A program made the position numbers and the translations under genes. From an uncultured Parabacteroides sp. (GTDB taxonomy: Bacteria > Bacteroidota > Bacteroidia > Bacteroidales > Tannerellaceae), in the NCBI GenBank assembly GCA_949287365.1, contig CASEGC010000068.1, positions 1-50,038 on the forward strand: DNA of 50,038 nucleotides, written 5' to 3'. The notes below the pieces were generated by a model. It was not told the DNA's origin, did not search any database, and was given only the letters and a program-made list of their open reading frames with translations. This document shows positions 26,814 to 34,668 of this stretch, one piece after another; position 1 is the stretch's first letter; each line of letters begins with the position of its first letter.

Positions 26814-29552
26814 CTAATACCAAGTCTGGCCGTCGCGGTAATTGCTCCGCTTGTCGTACTTCAAGTCCCTCAGCAGCGAGGAGCTTACGGAGATGCTGAA
26901 CGTGTAGGACTTGTAGGGGCCCACCGGCACGACGTTGGCGGACATTTGCCAGCAGTGCAGGTTGCGCGTGATGTTGCAGGTCATGTAGGAGATTTTATGG
27001 TTGTCGAAATCGTACGTGGCGTTGAAGCTGACCTGCCAGTTCTTGGTGGGCTGGATGTTTCCGTTGAAGCTCAGCGAGTGCGTGAGGCGGTAGTCGTACT
27101 CCCGCTTGCTCCGGTTGAAGTCGCCGTAGCCCAGCGTCAGGCCATAGCTGAACGAGAGGCTCCACGGGATTTGCGTCACCATGTAGCCGTCCGCGTCCGT
27201 CTCGCCCACCTCTTTCTTCCGTCCGAGCAGACGGCCACCGTCTTTTTTCTCGCCTTCCGCCGCCTCGCCGTCCGGGTTCAAGCCCTCGGCGGCGTTCGGG
27301 TCGGTCGCGTCGCCGGACGGCGTCCCGTTCTTGTTGGTGGAGTCATCGTCGCCGCCGAACCATTTCTTGAACGTGTCGTTGTTGAACGTGTAGGAAAAAC
27401 TGGTGCTCGTCCCCCGCAAGCGGCCGATACCCTTGCCCGCCTTCCAGCGCGGCACGTCCACGCGGCGTCCGTTCTCGTCGTAGGTGTAGGTGTCGAAGGT
27501 CCCGGAGAGGTTCAGCGTATAGTTCTTCGAGAGCTTCAGGCGGAGGCTGGCGCTCAGGTCGCTCCATTGGAACGAGTCCGCCGCCATGTTGTAGCTCATA
27601 CCCAGGGAGAGCTTGTCGATAAGGCTGATTTTCTTGAACCCGGTGGAGTCCTTGTCCGAGCGGACCTTCATCTCCAGGTTGTTGTTGATGTTGAAGCTGA
27701 TGTTCCCCTGCTTTCCCTGCCCCGGCACGCCGTACATGTTGTGGGCGAAGGGGGAGTAGACCTCCGTGTGGTCGCGCCCGTTCGCGTCCTGATAGACGTA
27801 GGTCTCGTAGAAGCCGAAGCGGGAGGAGGCGAAGTCCGGCTGCCCGCTAATCGTGACGGATGGCTCGAAGCGATGGCGTATCATCTCCACCTTGTTCCCC
27901 AGGAAGGGAAGCGGCTTGAAGAATCCGTACAGCGTGGTGGACGCCGAGATGGAGGCGTTGAAGTCGTAGACGCGGTAGAAGCCGTAAGTCGTGTCGCGGG
28001 GCACCAGCTGCTGCCGCTGCGTGTCGTATTCCCGCTCTATCTTGTTCGTGTACCAACGCTCGCGGTAGGTGAAGTTGGGCGTGATGTTCAGGTAGTTGAA
28101 CAAGGAGAATGTCGCGCTCACCGGGATGGTGTGCTGCATGGCGTTCCGCCAGTCCTTGATAAGGTTCGACTTGAATAGCTGGTTCTCCTTCGTCGTGATG
28201 CTGTTGCTGAAGGTTCCGGTGTAGCTCATGGATATTTTCTCGTACCAACGCTCCTTCCCGACCGGATGCTTCCGCTTGAAGGGGAAGATACGGCTCATCG
28301 TCACCGTCATGTTCGGTAGCGTGACGGCAATGGAAGAGTCGCTGGTCGTCTGGTTGACCGTCATCGTGCCCGAGATGGTGAAGGGGCTGTTCGGGAAGGT
28401 CTTCGTGATGTTGATAGACGAGCTTTTCGTGTTCTGGTTGATATCCGAGTAGCCGTTCGCGTTCGGCAAAAGGCTGTTCTGGTTGTTCCGGTCGTAACCG
28501 GTGGTGGAGAAATTCACGCTGGCGGAAAGCGAGAGATAAGGGTTCGCCTTCGCGTCTTGCGAATGCTGCCATTGCAACTTGAAGTCCTTCGTCAGGCTAT
28601 AATCCGGCAAGCCTTTATCGCCCAGTTTCGTCACGATATAAGACGCGTTGAAACTGCCCGAGAACTTATACCGTTTCCGGTAGGAGGAACGGGCGTTCAC
28701 GCCCCACGAGCCTTTCGTGTAAATCTCGCCCAGCAAGGCGAGGTCCACGTAATCGTTGATGGCGAAATAATATCCGCCGTCGCGCAGGAAAAAACCCCTC
28801 CTCGATTCGTCGCCGAACGTCGGCATGATGATACCGGACGAATAGGTGCTCGAAAAGGGGAAAAAACAGAAAGGCAACCCGAGCGGGTAGAGCGGCACGT
28901 CCTCCAGCACCAGATAGACCGGCCCGGTGACGATGTTCTTCTTCGGGCGAACTTTCGCCTTCTTCAGTTGGATATAGAAATGTGGATGCTCATGCTCGTC
29001 GCAGGTCGTGTATTTCCCGCCCACCATGTTCAAGACGTCGCCTTCCATCTTCTTCGTCCGCCCCGCCGTGACGTAACCCTCGCCCTGTTGGGTAATCACG
29101 TCCGTGATATATCCCTTCTTGGTCTCGAAATTGTAACGCATCGTCTTCGACTCGTATTGCTGGTCGCCATCGATAAACAAGGGATAGCCGAATTCCTGCC
29201 CCACCGAGTCCAGCCCGAACTTGGCGAACACGATGCTGCTGTCCATGTTCATCTCGATCAACTCAGACTGCAACTCGATATTCTGGTATTTCACGTCGCC
29301 TTCCCCAAAGAGATAAGCCCAATTGCCTGCCGTCATCACGATAGAATCGGTCGCTTGATAATTCACCGGAGCGTCCAACCCCGATTTCTTTTGGGGAATC
29401 GAATCTTCCGCCAACGCGACACTATCCGCGGGAGCCACCGAGAGGGAATCCGTCAGCGACAAGCTGTCCGCTGGAGCGACAATCTCCTGCGCCTGTCCCC
29501 AAAAGCTGCCCAAAAGGAAAACGAATAGAACGATAAGGACTCTATGTATCAC
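26814..29552 (-). CDS. lptD: LPS-assembly outer-membrane protein LptD (Bacteroidetes type)
   Basis: A 912-residue exported protein. A signal peptide (to about residue 21) and a Ser/Ala/Asp-rich spacer are followed by an OstA/LptA-like beta-jellyroll (about 55-200, with GEGDVKYQNIELQSELIEMN). Then comes the LptD barrel with VYLVLEDVPLYPLGLPFCFF, a signature of this family. The barrel ends in an aromatic residue (DGQTWY). A charged low-complexity loop (GGDDDSTNKNGTPSGDATD) lies near residue 720. The protein inserts lipopolysaccharide or lipooligosaccharide into the outer leaflet with LptE. The HD-domain gene is upstream on the same strand, 71 bases away. Confidence 0.88.
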   Translation of the reverse strand: MIHRVLIVLFVFLLGSFWGQAQEIVAPADSLSLTDSLSVAPADSVALAEDSIPQKKSGLDAPVNYQATDSIVMTAGNWAYLFGEGDVKYQNIELQSELIEMNMDSSIVFAKFGLDSVGQEFGYPLFIDGDQQYESKTMRYNFETKKGYITDVITQQGEGYVTAGRTKKMEGDVLNMVGGKYTTCDEHEHPHFYIQLKKAKVRPKKNIVTGPVYLVLEDVPLYPLGLPFCFFPFSSTYSSGIIMPTFGDESRRGFFLRDGGYYFAINDYVDLALLGEIYTKGSWGVNARSSYRKRYKFSGSFNASYIVTKLGDKGLPDYSLTKDFKLQWQHSQDAKANPYLSLSASVNFSTTGYDRNNQNSLLPNANGYSDINQNTKSSSINITKTFPNSPFTISGTMTVNQTTSDSSIAVTLPNMTVTMSRIFPFKRKHPVGKERWYEKISMSYTGTFSNSITTKENQLFKSNLIKDWRNAMQHTIPVSATFSLFNYLNITPNFTYRERWYTNKIEREYDTQRQQLVPRDTTYGFYRVYDFNASISASTTLYGFFKPLPFLGNKVEMIRHRFEPSVTISGQPDFASSRFGFYETYVYQDANGRDHTEVYSPFAHNMYGVPGQGKQGNISFNINNNLEMKVRSDKDSTGFKKISLIDKLSLGMSYNMAADSFQWSDLSASLRLKLSKNYTLNLSGTFDTYTYDENGRRVDVPRWKAGKGIGRLRGTSTSFSYTFNNDTFKKWFGGDDDSTNKNGTPSGDATDPNAAEGLNPDGEAAEGEKKDGGRLLGRKKEVGETDADGYMVTQIPWSLSFSYGLTLGYGDFNRSKREYDYRLTHSLSFNGNIQPTKNWQVSFNATYDFDNHKISYMTCNITRNLHCWQMSANVVPVGPYKSYTFSISVSSSLLRDLKYDKRSNYRDGQTWY

Positions 29553-29623
29553 ATTATCTATGTTTTTGCGATATATAAATTACAACCCGCGAATGTATAA
29601 CAAATAACCGAGCCCTCGCGCTT

Positions 29624-30166
29624 TTATTCCCCTAAAAAGAGTTTACACCACTCATCAAAACGCTCAACCGTCTCATTCCCATACTTCGACAGTCCTTTCC
29701 GAATCTTATCGACCGACTTTTCCTTGCCTAGTTTTGTCTTGCTGAAAAACTTGTCGGCGAAACAAATCAATTGTTCCTCCAGCGACACCGGGCGCATATC
29801 TCGCCGAGGGACAGGAAGGTTGTTTTCCTCAATCATCCGGAACGAAAGCCCCGTACCGGTATGCCGCTCGCAAACCAAGGCGTGACGTGGATAACCCTCT
29901 TTCCGCATCAACTCCGCGCCCAAATACCCATGACAAATATAATCGGCCGTCCCGTGGCAATCGATATCCGGAGCGTTACACAAGAAGATGCCAATATCAT
30001 GCAGCATGGCCGCTTCCTCGATAAACCGCAGGTCCAACGCCATTTCCGGATGGGCGTGCGCCAACGCCAACGCCTTATCCGCCACGTCGCGACTATGCGC
30101 GACCAAAATCCGGTAAGCGTCCGAATCCGTCCGATAATATTTTCGAATAATCTCAAGAGGTTCCAT
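29624..30166 (-). CDS. HD-domain phosphohydrolase
   Basis: A 180-residue cytosolic protein with the metal-binding HD signature: H24 in LVAHSRDVADKA, HD at 56-57 in AAMLHDIGIF, and a further His in YICHGYLGAEL. Single-domain HD proteins hydrolyse phosphate esters of nucleotides or similar small molecules; the substrate is not predictable here. The stretch VSLEEQLICFADKFFSKTK is typical of the HDIG subfamily. It is located between apbE and lptD on the minus strand with short gaps. Confidence 0.88.
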   Translation of the reverse strand: MEPLEIIRKYYRTDSDAYRILVAHSRDVADKALALAHAHPEMALDLRFIEEAAMLHDIGIFLCNAPDIDCHGTADYICHGYLGAELMRKEGYPRHALVCERHTGTGLSFRMIEENNLPVPRRDMRPVSLEEQLICFADKFFSKTKLGKEKSVDKIRKGLSKYGNETVERFDEWCKLFLGE

Positions 30167-30246
30167 ATATACATATATTCTTTATCTTGCGCGAAGATAG
30201 CGATTCTTTCAAGTATTTATCGATTCTTTTTTGAGGGAAGAACTAT

Positions 30247-31269
30247 TTAAGGATTCTCCAAAATCGCTAAGGTTTGCCGGTTGGGTAGATATTTTAGCAT
30301 ACCTTCAGAATAGAGTACTTTTTCCTGCCCGTTTGGATCCGCGTAAATGATAAAATATTCGATTCCCGGCAGCGAGTGGGCGAGGATTCGCGCTTTTTCC
30401 ACACCTAAAACCATGAATGTGGTCGCGTAAGCGTCCGCTGTCATGCAATCTTTGGCGACGATGGTGGCGCTCAGGATATTTTGCCCTGCGGGATAACCGG
30501 TAGAAGGGTCTATCGTATGTGCGTATTTTTTTCCGTCCTTGATGTAAAAATTACGATAATCTCCTGATGTGGCGATACCTCCTTTCCCGCATAATTGTAC
30601 GACCTCTTTTATTTCAGTGGCTATATCGTTGTTATCCGGGTCCGGTTTATTTATTCCGATTCGCCAGCAATCTCCGTTCGGGTTCGTTCCTCTCATCGTC
30701 ACCTCACCTCCAATCTCTATCATGTAATTTCTCACGTTCTCATTCTCCAGCAAACGAGCGACCACGTCGCAAGCGTATCCTTTGGCGATGGCGGAGCAAT
30801 TTAACAAGACGCGAGGGTCATCCTTGACAACCTTTTTCCCCTGCAATCTGACTTTTTGATAACCGACGAAAGCGCGGATGCTATCGAGCGTTTGTGGGGT
30901 CACGCTGTCCATCTTATTGAATCCGAACCCCCAGAGGTTGATAAGCGGGGCGCAAGTGATGTCGAAGGCTCCTCCGGATTTCCGCGATACTTCCATCGCT
31001 TTCTCGAAGACTTCGGTGAACCAGTCATCGATTTCCGTATCTTCGTTTCGGTTTACCTTGGCGATTATAGAATGGGGATTGAAAGGATTCAACGAAAGGT
31101 CGAAACGTTGTAGCAGGCTGTCTATCTTATCGGTCAAAGGTCGTTCCGATTCATATTTTATATGGTAAATCGTATGGAAAATCGTCCCGTTTTCCTCAAA
31201 GTAATGTTTTTTATCGGAACAAGCCGCTAACGATACGCATAATATGACGGACCATAATATTTTAACCAT
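30247..31269 (-). CDS. apbE: FAD:protein FMN transferase (ApbE), lipoprotein
   Basis: A 340-residue predicted lipoprotein (lipobox SLAAC, Cys17). It attaches FMN to threonine residues of membrane redox proteins, such as NqrB/NqrC or RnfG, using FAD. Family motifs are FDITCAPLINLWGFG, NCSAIAKGYACD, GGEVTMRGTNPNG, the GGIATSGDYRNFY segment and HTIDPSTGYPA. The start at 31269 gives a clean lipoprotein signal 10 bases after the mntP stop. An earlier in-frame start at 31299 would overlap mntP and bury the signal peptide. Confidence 0.94.
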   Translation of the reverse strand: MVKILWSVILCVSLAACSDKKHYFEENGTIFHTIYHIKYESERPLTDKIDSLLQRFDLSLNPFNPHSIIAKVNRNEDTEIDDWFTEVFEKAMEVSRKSGGAFDITCAPLINLWGFGFNKMDSVTPQTLDSIRAFVGYQKVRLQGKKVVKDDPRVLLNCSAIAKGYACDVVARLLENENVRNYMIEIGGEVTMRGTNPNGDCWRIGINKPDPDNNDIATEIKEVVQLCGKGGIATSGDYRNFYIKDGKKYAHTIDPSTGYPAGQNILSATIVAKDCMTADAYATTFMVLGVEKARILAHSLPGIEYFIIYADPNGQEKVLYSEGMLKYLPNRQTLAILENP

Positions 31270-31279
31270 GACACGTGAT

Positions 31280-31840
31280 TTAAAAGAACAGATGCTCAAT
31301 CAAGATTTTTATACCGAGACCAATCAGTATTAAGCCTCCGATAAGGTTCAGCTTCAGGTCGATTTTTCTTCCGAAACGATTCCCGAAATAGACACCGAAA
31401 GCGGATAGAGCGAACGTGACCATCCCAATTGTGGAGGCTTGCAGCAATAACGGGGATTTCAATATGGCTAATGAGATACCTACGGCTAAAGCGTCGATAC
31501 TTGTCGCGATGCCTAAGCCGCATAGCGTCTTGAGGCGTAAAGGGTCGAAGTCGCCCTCTTCCTCGTCTTTCGTGCTGTCGTATATCATTTTCCCTCCCAA
31601 ATAGGCCAGGAGTGCGAACGCTATCCAATGGTCCAGCGTACGGATATATTTCTCGAATCCCAATCCCATGGTGTATCCCACTACGGTCATTCCCGCTTGA
31701 AAAACACCAAGAACGCCCGCTATTTTCAGGATATTGGCGGCGTTGCAGTTGTTTTTCAAGACCGCGCCTCCGGTGACTGATACTGCGAGACTATCCATGG
31801 ACAAGCTTACCGCCAATAGCAAGGCCTCAATATATAACAT
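31280..31840 (-). CDS. mntP: Manganese efflux pump MntP
   Basis: A 186-residue inner-membrane protein of the MntP (DUF204) family, which exports Mn(II). Six transmembrane segments form two repeats, each with the conserved Asp motif: LLAVSLSMDSLAVSVTGG at the N-terminus and GLGIATSIDALAVGISLA in the middle. The protein is full length. The mntP riboswitch seen upstream of the E. coli gene is not expected here, because the nitroreductase gene ends only three bases before the start codon. Confidence 0.94.
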   Translation of the reverse strand: MLYIEALLLAVSLSMDSLAVSVTGGAVLKNNCNAANILKIAGVLGVFQAGMTVVGYTMGLGFEKYIRTLDHWIAFALLAYLGGKMIYDSTKDEEEGDFDPLRLKTLCGLGIATSIDALAVGISLAILKSPLLLQASTIGMVTFALSAFGVYFGNRFGRKIDLKLNLIGGLILIGLGIKILIEHLFF

Positions 31841-31843
31841 GAT

Positions 31844-32362
31844 TTAAAATGACTCTTCTTTGACGATTTCATCTATTGGTTTACGTCGCTTCGTTACCTC
31901 CTTTTCTTCGGAAGTGGCGGGATAGCCAAGTGGAATCAGCGCGACGGGTTCAACGTTTTCCGGGATATGGAAAAGTTTCCGACACGAATCCACGTCGAAG
32001 TTACAAACCCAGCAGGTCCCTAACCCTTGCTCTGCAGCCGCCAGACAGATGTGCTCTACCGCGATGGCCACGTCGATGTCCGCATGGTCCTTGCCATCGC
32101 CCCGTTTCCAAGATTGGGCATGGTCTCCGCAAGCGATCAAGTAACAAGGCGCTTCCTTGAACCATTCCCGTTCGTAGCAAGACCTTATTTTCCTTTTACC
32201 CTCTTCTTCCCTGACCAGAATGAAATACCAAGGCTGGCGATTGACGGCCGATGGCGCTAATCGGGCAGCTTTCAAAATGTAGTCTATTTTCTCCTGTTCA
32301 ACCTCCGTTGAGGCATATTGCCGGACGGAAGAACGTTTTTCCGTTAATTCTAAGAATCTCAT
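31844..32362 (-). CDS. Nitroreductase family protein (FMN-dependent)
   Basis: A 172-residue flavoprotein of the nitroreductase superfamily. FMN-binding landmarks are the N-terminal EKRSSVRQYAS, LAPSAVNRQPWYF, and the C-terminal EQGLGTCWVCNFD plus a PLGYPA loop. The single short domain suggests a dimeric NAD(P)H oxidoreductase. The substrate cannot be assigned. The start codon overlaps the stop of the preceding glycosyltransferase gene by 4 bases, so translation is likely coupled. Confidence 0.92.
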   Translation of the reverse strand: MRFLELTEKRSSVRQYASTEVEQEKIDYILKAARLAPSAVNRQPWYFILVREEEGKRKIRSCYEREWFKEAPCYLIACGDHAQSWKRGDGKDHADIDVAIAVEHICLAAAEQGLGTCWVCNFDVDSCRKLFHIPENVEPVALIPLGYPATSEEKEVTKRRKPIDEIVKEESF

Positions 32363-33309
32363 ATCTCTGCTTCTATTTTATATTTGTTACGATTGGGTGA
32401 GTTTCGTGAAATCAGCTCTCCGATGAATCCGGCGAGAAATAGCTGCGTCCCTAATATCATAGCCGTCAGTGAGATATAGAAATAGGGAGAATTCGTGACC
32501 AATGGCCTTAAGTCGCCTGAATATAAAGAGATTAATTTCATACTCAACACGATGACTAAGGCGATGAAGCCGATGAAAAACATGACGCTTCCCCATAATC
32601 CGAAAAAGTGCATCGGCTTTTTCCCGAATCTGGAGGTGAACCAAAGCGTGATCAAGTCGAGATAACCGTTCACGAAGCGGTCCAACCCGAACTTGGAGGT
32701 CCCGTATTTGCGGGCCTGATGTTTTACCACTTTTTCCCCTATCTTATTGAATCCCGCGATTTTCGCCATATAAGGGATATAGCGATGCATATCGTTGTAC
32801 ACCTCTATGTTTTTGACTACGATTTTCTTATAAGCCTTGAGCCCGCAATTGAAGTCGTGCAAGTTCTTGATTCCTGAGAATTTCCGGGCCGTGGCGTTGA
32901 ACAGCTTGGTCGGGATGGTTTTCGATAGCGGGTCGTATCTCTTCTTTTTCCATCCGGAGACAAGGTCGTAGCCGTCCTCGGTAATCATTCGGTATAGTTC
33001 CGGTATCTCGTCCGGGCTGTCCTGCAAATCCGCGTCCATGGTGATTACCACCTCGCCTTGAGCTTTCTGGAACCCGCAATATAACGCGGGCGATTTGCCG
33101 TAGTTGCGCCGGAACTTGATTCCCTTCACGGCGGGGGATTTCTCTTTAAGTTTCTCGATGATGTCCCACGAATTGTCCGTACTGCCATCATCCACGAAAA
33201 TGACCTCGTAAGTGAAACGATGCTCCTTCATTATCCGTTCGATCCACGCGAACAATTCAGGCAATGATTCTGCCTCGTTATACAGCGGAATAACAACTGA
33301 TATGTCCAT
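32359..33309 (-). CDS. Glycosyltransferase family 2, polyprenyl-phosphate type (GtrB/DPM1-like)
   Basis: A 316-residue membrane-anchored glycosyltransferase. The GT-A domain begins MDISVVIPLYNEAESLPEL and contains FVDDGSTDNSW and the metal-binding DADLQD (92-97). The later KLFNATARKFSGI and HDFNCGLKAYKK match polyprenyl-phosphate sugar transferases such as GtrB and ArnC. Two C-terminal transmembrane helices are present (about 230-255 and 268-295). The predicted reaction is transfer of a sugar from a nucleotide sugar to undecaprenyl phosphate. It is downstream of the DUF4199 gene. Confidence 0.92.
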   Translation of the reverse strand: MDISVVIPLYNEAESLPELFAWIERIMKEHRFTYEVIFVDDGSTDNSWDIIEKLKEKSPAVKGIKFRRNYGKSPALYCGFQKAQGEVVITMDADLQDSPDEIPELYRMITEDGYDLVSGWKKKRYDPLSKTIPTKLFNATARKFSGIKNLHDFNCGLKAYKKIVVKNIEVYNDMHRYIPYMAKIAGFNKIGEKVVKHQARKYGTSKFGLDRFVNGYLDLITLWFTSRFGKKPMHFFGLWGSVMFFIGFIALVIVLSMKLISLYSGDLRPLVTNSPYFYISLTAMILGTQLFLAGFIGELISRNSPNRNKYKIEAEI

Positions 33310-33326
33310 CTTTTCTTTATCTTTAG

Positions 33327-33866
33327 TTAATCGTTCGGCGTTTTATCTATGATCGAACCCGTTGAGTTGTTCTTGCATAGGAGCGCCGCCACGGGTATGG
33401 AAAGTATGATTCCGTAAAATATGTTATTAAAAATGCCTTGTATCGTCATGTGTATCGGAGAGGTCTGTATTTTCTCCAGCGCGTCCAGCATCTCGTTGTT
33501 GAATTGGCTGTCCTTCAAGGTTATCGCCAATTGGCTGATCGCGTTTTCCACGAAATCGGGTGGAGCGATATATCGGTAGAAGATGAAGTATTCGATGGAA
33601 ACGATTAACGCCGCGAAGAAATAGAGCAGTATCCCGAATTGCCATGCGTGGAAGAAACTTATTTTCCCGCCTATCTCTTGCCTGTATCGTTTGGTCATGC
33701 GGTAAGCGATGACCGGGACCGCCAATGTCAACAGGAAATAAATCAGGCTGAATATCGGCGTGGAGAGGCTGAAGATGAAAAAGACGTATTTCACCACCCA
33801 ATAGATTCCCATGATTAATCCATAGGCCATCGCGCTTTTCATAAGTGAGCTTTTGTTTTCTTCCAT
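33327..33866 (-). CDS. DUF4199 family membrane protein
   Basis: A protein of about 179 residues with four predicted membrane segments (MAYGLIMGIYWVVKYVFF, LSLIYFLLTLAVPVIAY-like, FGILLYFFAALIVSIEYFI, and a C-terminal IFYGIILSIPVAALL). It begins MEENKSSLMKSAMAYG and fits the DUF4199 family, common in Bacteroidetes and of unknown function. The frame continues upstream through the tRNA-Thr gene, so a long start is excluded. Starts at 33866 (MEENKS) and 33878 (MSDIMEENKS) both remain possible. Confidence 0.8.
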   Translation of the reverse strand: MEENKSSLMKSAMAYGLIMGIYWVVKYVFFIFSLSTPIFSLIYFLLTLAVPVIAYRMTKRYRQEIGGKISFFHAWQFGILLYFFAALIVSIEYFIFYRYIAPPDFVENAISQLAITLKDSQFNNEMLDALEKIQTSPIHMTIQGIFNNIFYGIILSIPVAALLCKNNSTGSIIDKTPND

Positions 33867-33904
33867 GATATCGCTCATTTGAGTCTTTTGTACCCGCGAA
33901 ATAG

Positions 33905-33931
33905 AAAAAGGAAGCCTGTCGTTAAGCTTCC
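33905..33931 (-). terminator. Terminator after tRNA-Thr
   Basis: The stem GGAAGC / GCTTCC (33910-33931) is followed on the minus strand by TTTTTC. It lies 13 bases after the tRNA 3' end, inside the leader of the DUF4199 gene, so it may limit read-through into that gene. Confidence 0.7.
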
Positions 33932-33943
33932 TTTCTTTTTTTG

Positions 33944-34017
33944 AGCCTCTTGTCGGATTCGAACCAACGACCCCGAGATTACAAATCACGTGCTCTGGCC
34001 AGCTGAGCTAAAGAGGC
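33944..34017 (-). tRNA. tRNA-Thr (anticodon TGT)
   Basis: Acceptor GCCTCTT/AAGAGGC, D-arm with GCTCAGCTGGCCAGAGC, anticodon loop TTTGTAA giving TGT, and T-arm GTTGGTTCGAATCCGAC. The anticodon stem has one T-T mismatch. The gene directly follows the SRP RNA on the same strand. Confidence 0.93.
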
Positions 34018-34021
34018 GGGT

Positions 34022-34117
34022 GGGTAAGCTTACTACATCGCGCCGCTACAACCAAGTACCCTTGCTGCGGTCAAGCCCTGGGGGATTCCGAGGGAGCTTG
34101 CCGTGTAGGACTTACCC
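34022..34117 (-). ncRNA. ffs: Small signal recognition particle RNA (4.5S type)
   Basis: The minus strand gives a 96-nt RNA whose ends pair (GGGTAAG / CTTACCC). Its apical part carries the SRP domain IV pattern: CCCCCAGGGC, then TTGA, then CCGCAGCAAGGGT, with the conserved internal-loop sequences CAGG and AGCAAGG on opposite sides. This binds Ffh in the SRP. The apical loop appears to be TTGA instead of the usual GGAA. The gene is 4 bases upstream of tRNA-Thr, so both probably come from one precursor. Confidence 0.85.
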
Positions 34118-34122
34118 GGACG

Positions 34123-34152
34123 CGAAGGTAGATATTATTTTTTATGTGGCAA
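34123..34152 (-). promoter_or_regulatory. Promoter of the ffs-tRNA-Thr transcript
   Basis: Read on the minus strand: TTG (-33, 34150-34152), 19 bases, then TACCTTCG (-7, 34123-34130), five bases before the RNA 5' end. The -7 word differs from TAnnTTTG at one base. Confidence 0.6.
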
Positions 34153-34225
34153 GACCTTTCCTCCATAATTCCGCTCTCTTTGGGTATAATGTTTTGTGTC
34201 TCTTTATTTTATAAGGTTGTTAAAA

Positions 34226-34528
34226 AACGTGAGTCCGACAGGATTCGGGGTGAGGCGTGGGGGAAAAGTTCACGATGCCCGTCAGAAAAGGTTTTAGGCC
34301 ACGGGGAAAAGTCGGAAATCCTAAGGGAAAAAGTCTATCTTTAGCCTAAAGATATGTATCTTTAAGTTGAAGATATGTATCTTTAGGCTGCAGATATGTA
34401 TCTTTAGGCTGCAGATATGTATCTTTAAGCTAAAGATATAGAAATTGTCCCTATACGACGGACTTTTCCTGCCGGTATCACCGACTTTTTCCGCCGGTGT
34501 TTCTCTTTTTTCCCCCTTGATATCGGAC
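34226..34528 (+). repeat. Dispersed element with 21-bp palindrome array, copy 3
   Basis: Five units start at 34336, 34357, 34378, 34399 and 34420, all 21 bp apart with the same TG spacer. The first, TATCTTTAGCCTAAAGATA, is a perfect hyphenated palindrome; the third and fourth are identical. Flanks match the other copies: AACGTGAGTCCGA at 34226-34238, AAAAAGTC before the array, GAAATTGTCC after it, and a pyrimidine-rich end. It lies between the SRP RNA promoter and the PHP-SusC-SusD genes. Confidence 0.9.
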
Positions 34529-34668
34529 GCGTGTCATTGAAAAGGTACTCTTATATATTAATGTGTCGCGGGCTCGGAAGGGTGGGCGATTTTAAATCGA
34601 ATCGTAACATCGCCGTAAATAAATGGAAATATCCTGCCTCTACTTTCGCGGTCGGAAAAAACAAGATT

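Noticed and set aside
26317..26817. Open frame through the 41-bp array encoding repeated AVREVPKGFGG-like residues
   Set aside because: It overlaps ung in another frame, has no start signal, and its repeats simply reflect the DNA repeat, whose unit length is sometimes 42 and sometimes 41 bp.
26946..28178. Long plus-strand open frame opposite lptD
   Set aside because: It is antisense to a clear LptD gene in GC-rich DNA and its translation has no recognisable domain.
33867..33989. N-terminal extension of the DUF4199 protein
   Set aside because: The added residues are a translation of the terminator and the tRNA-Thr gene.
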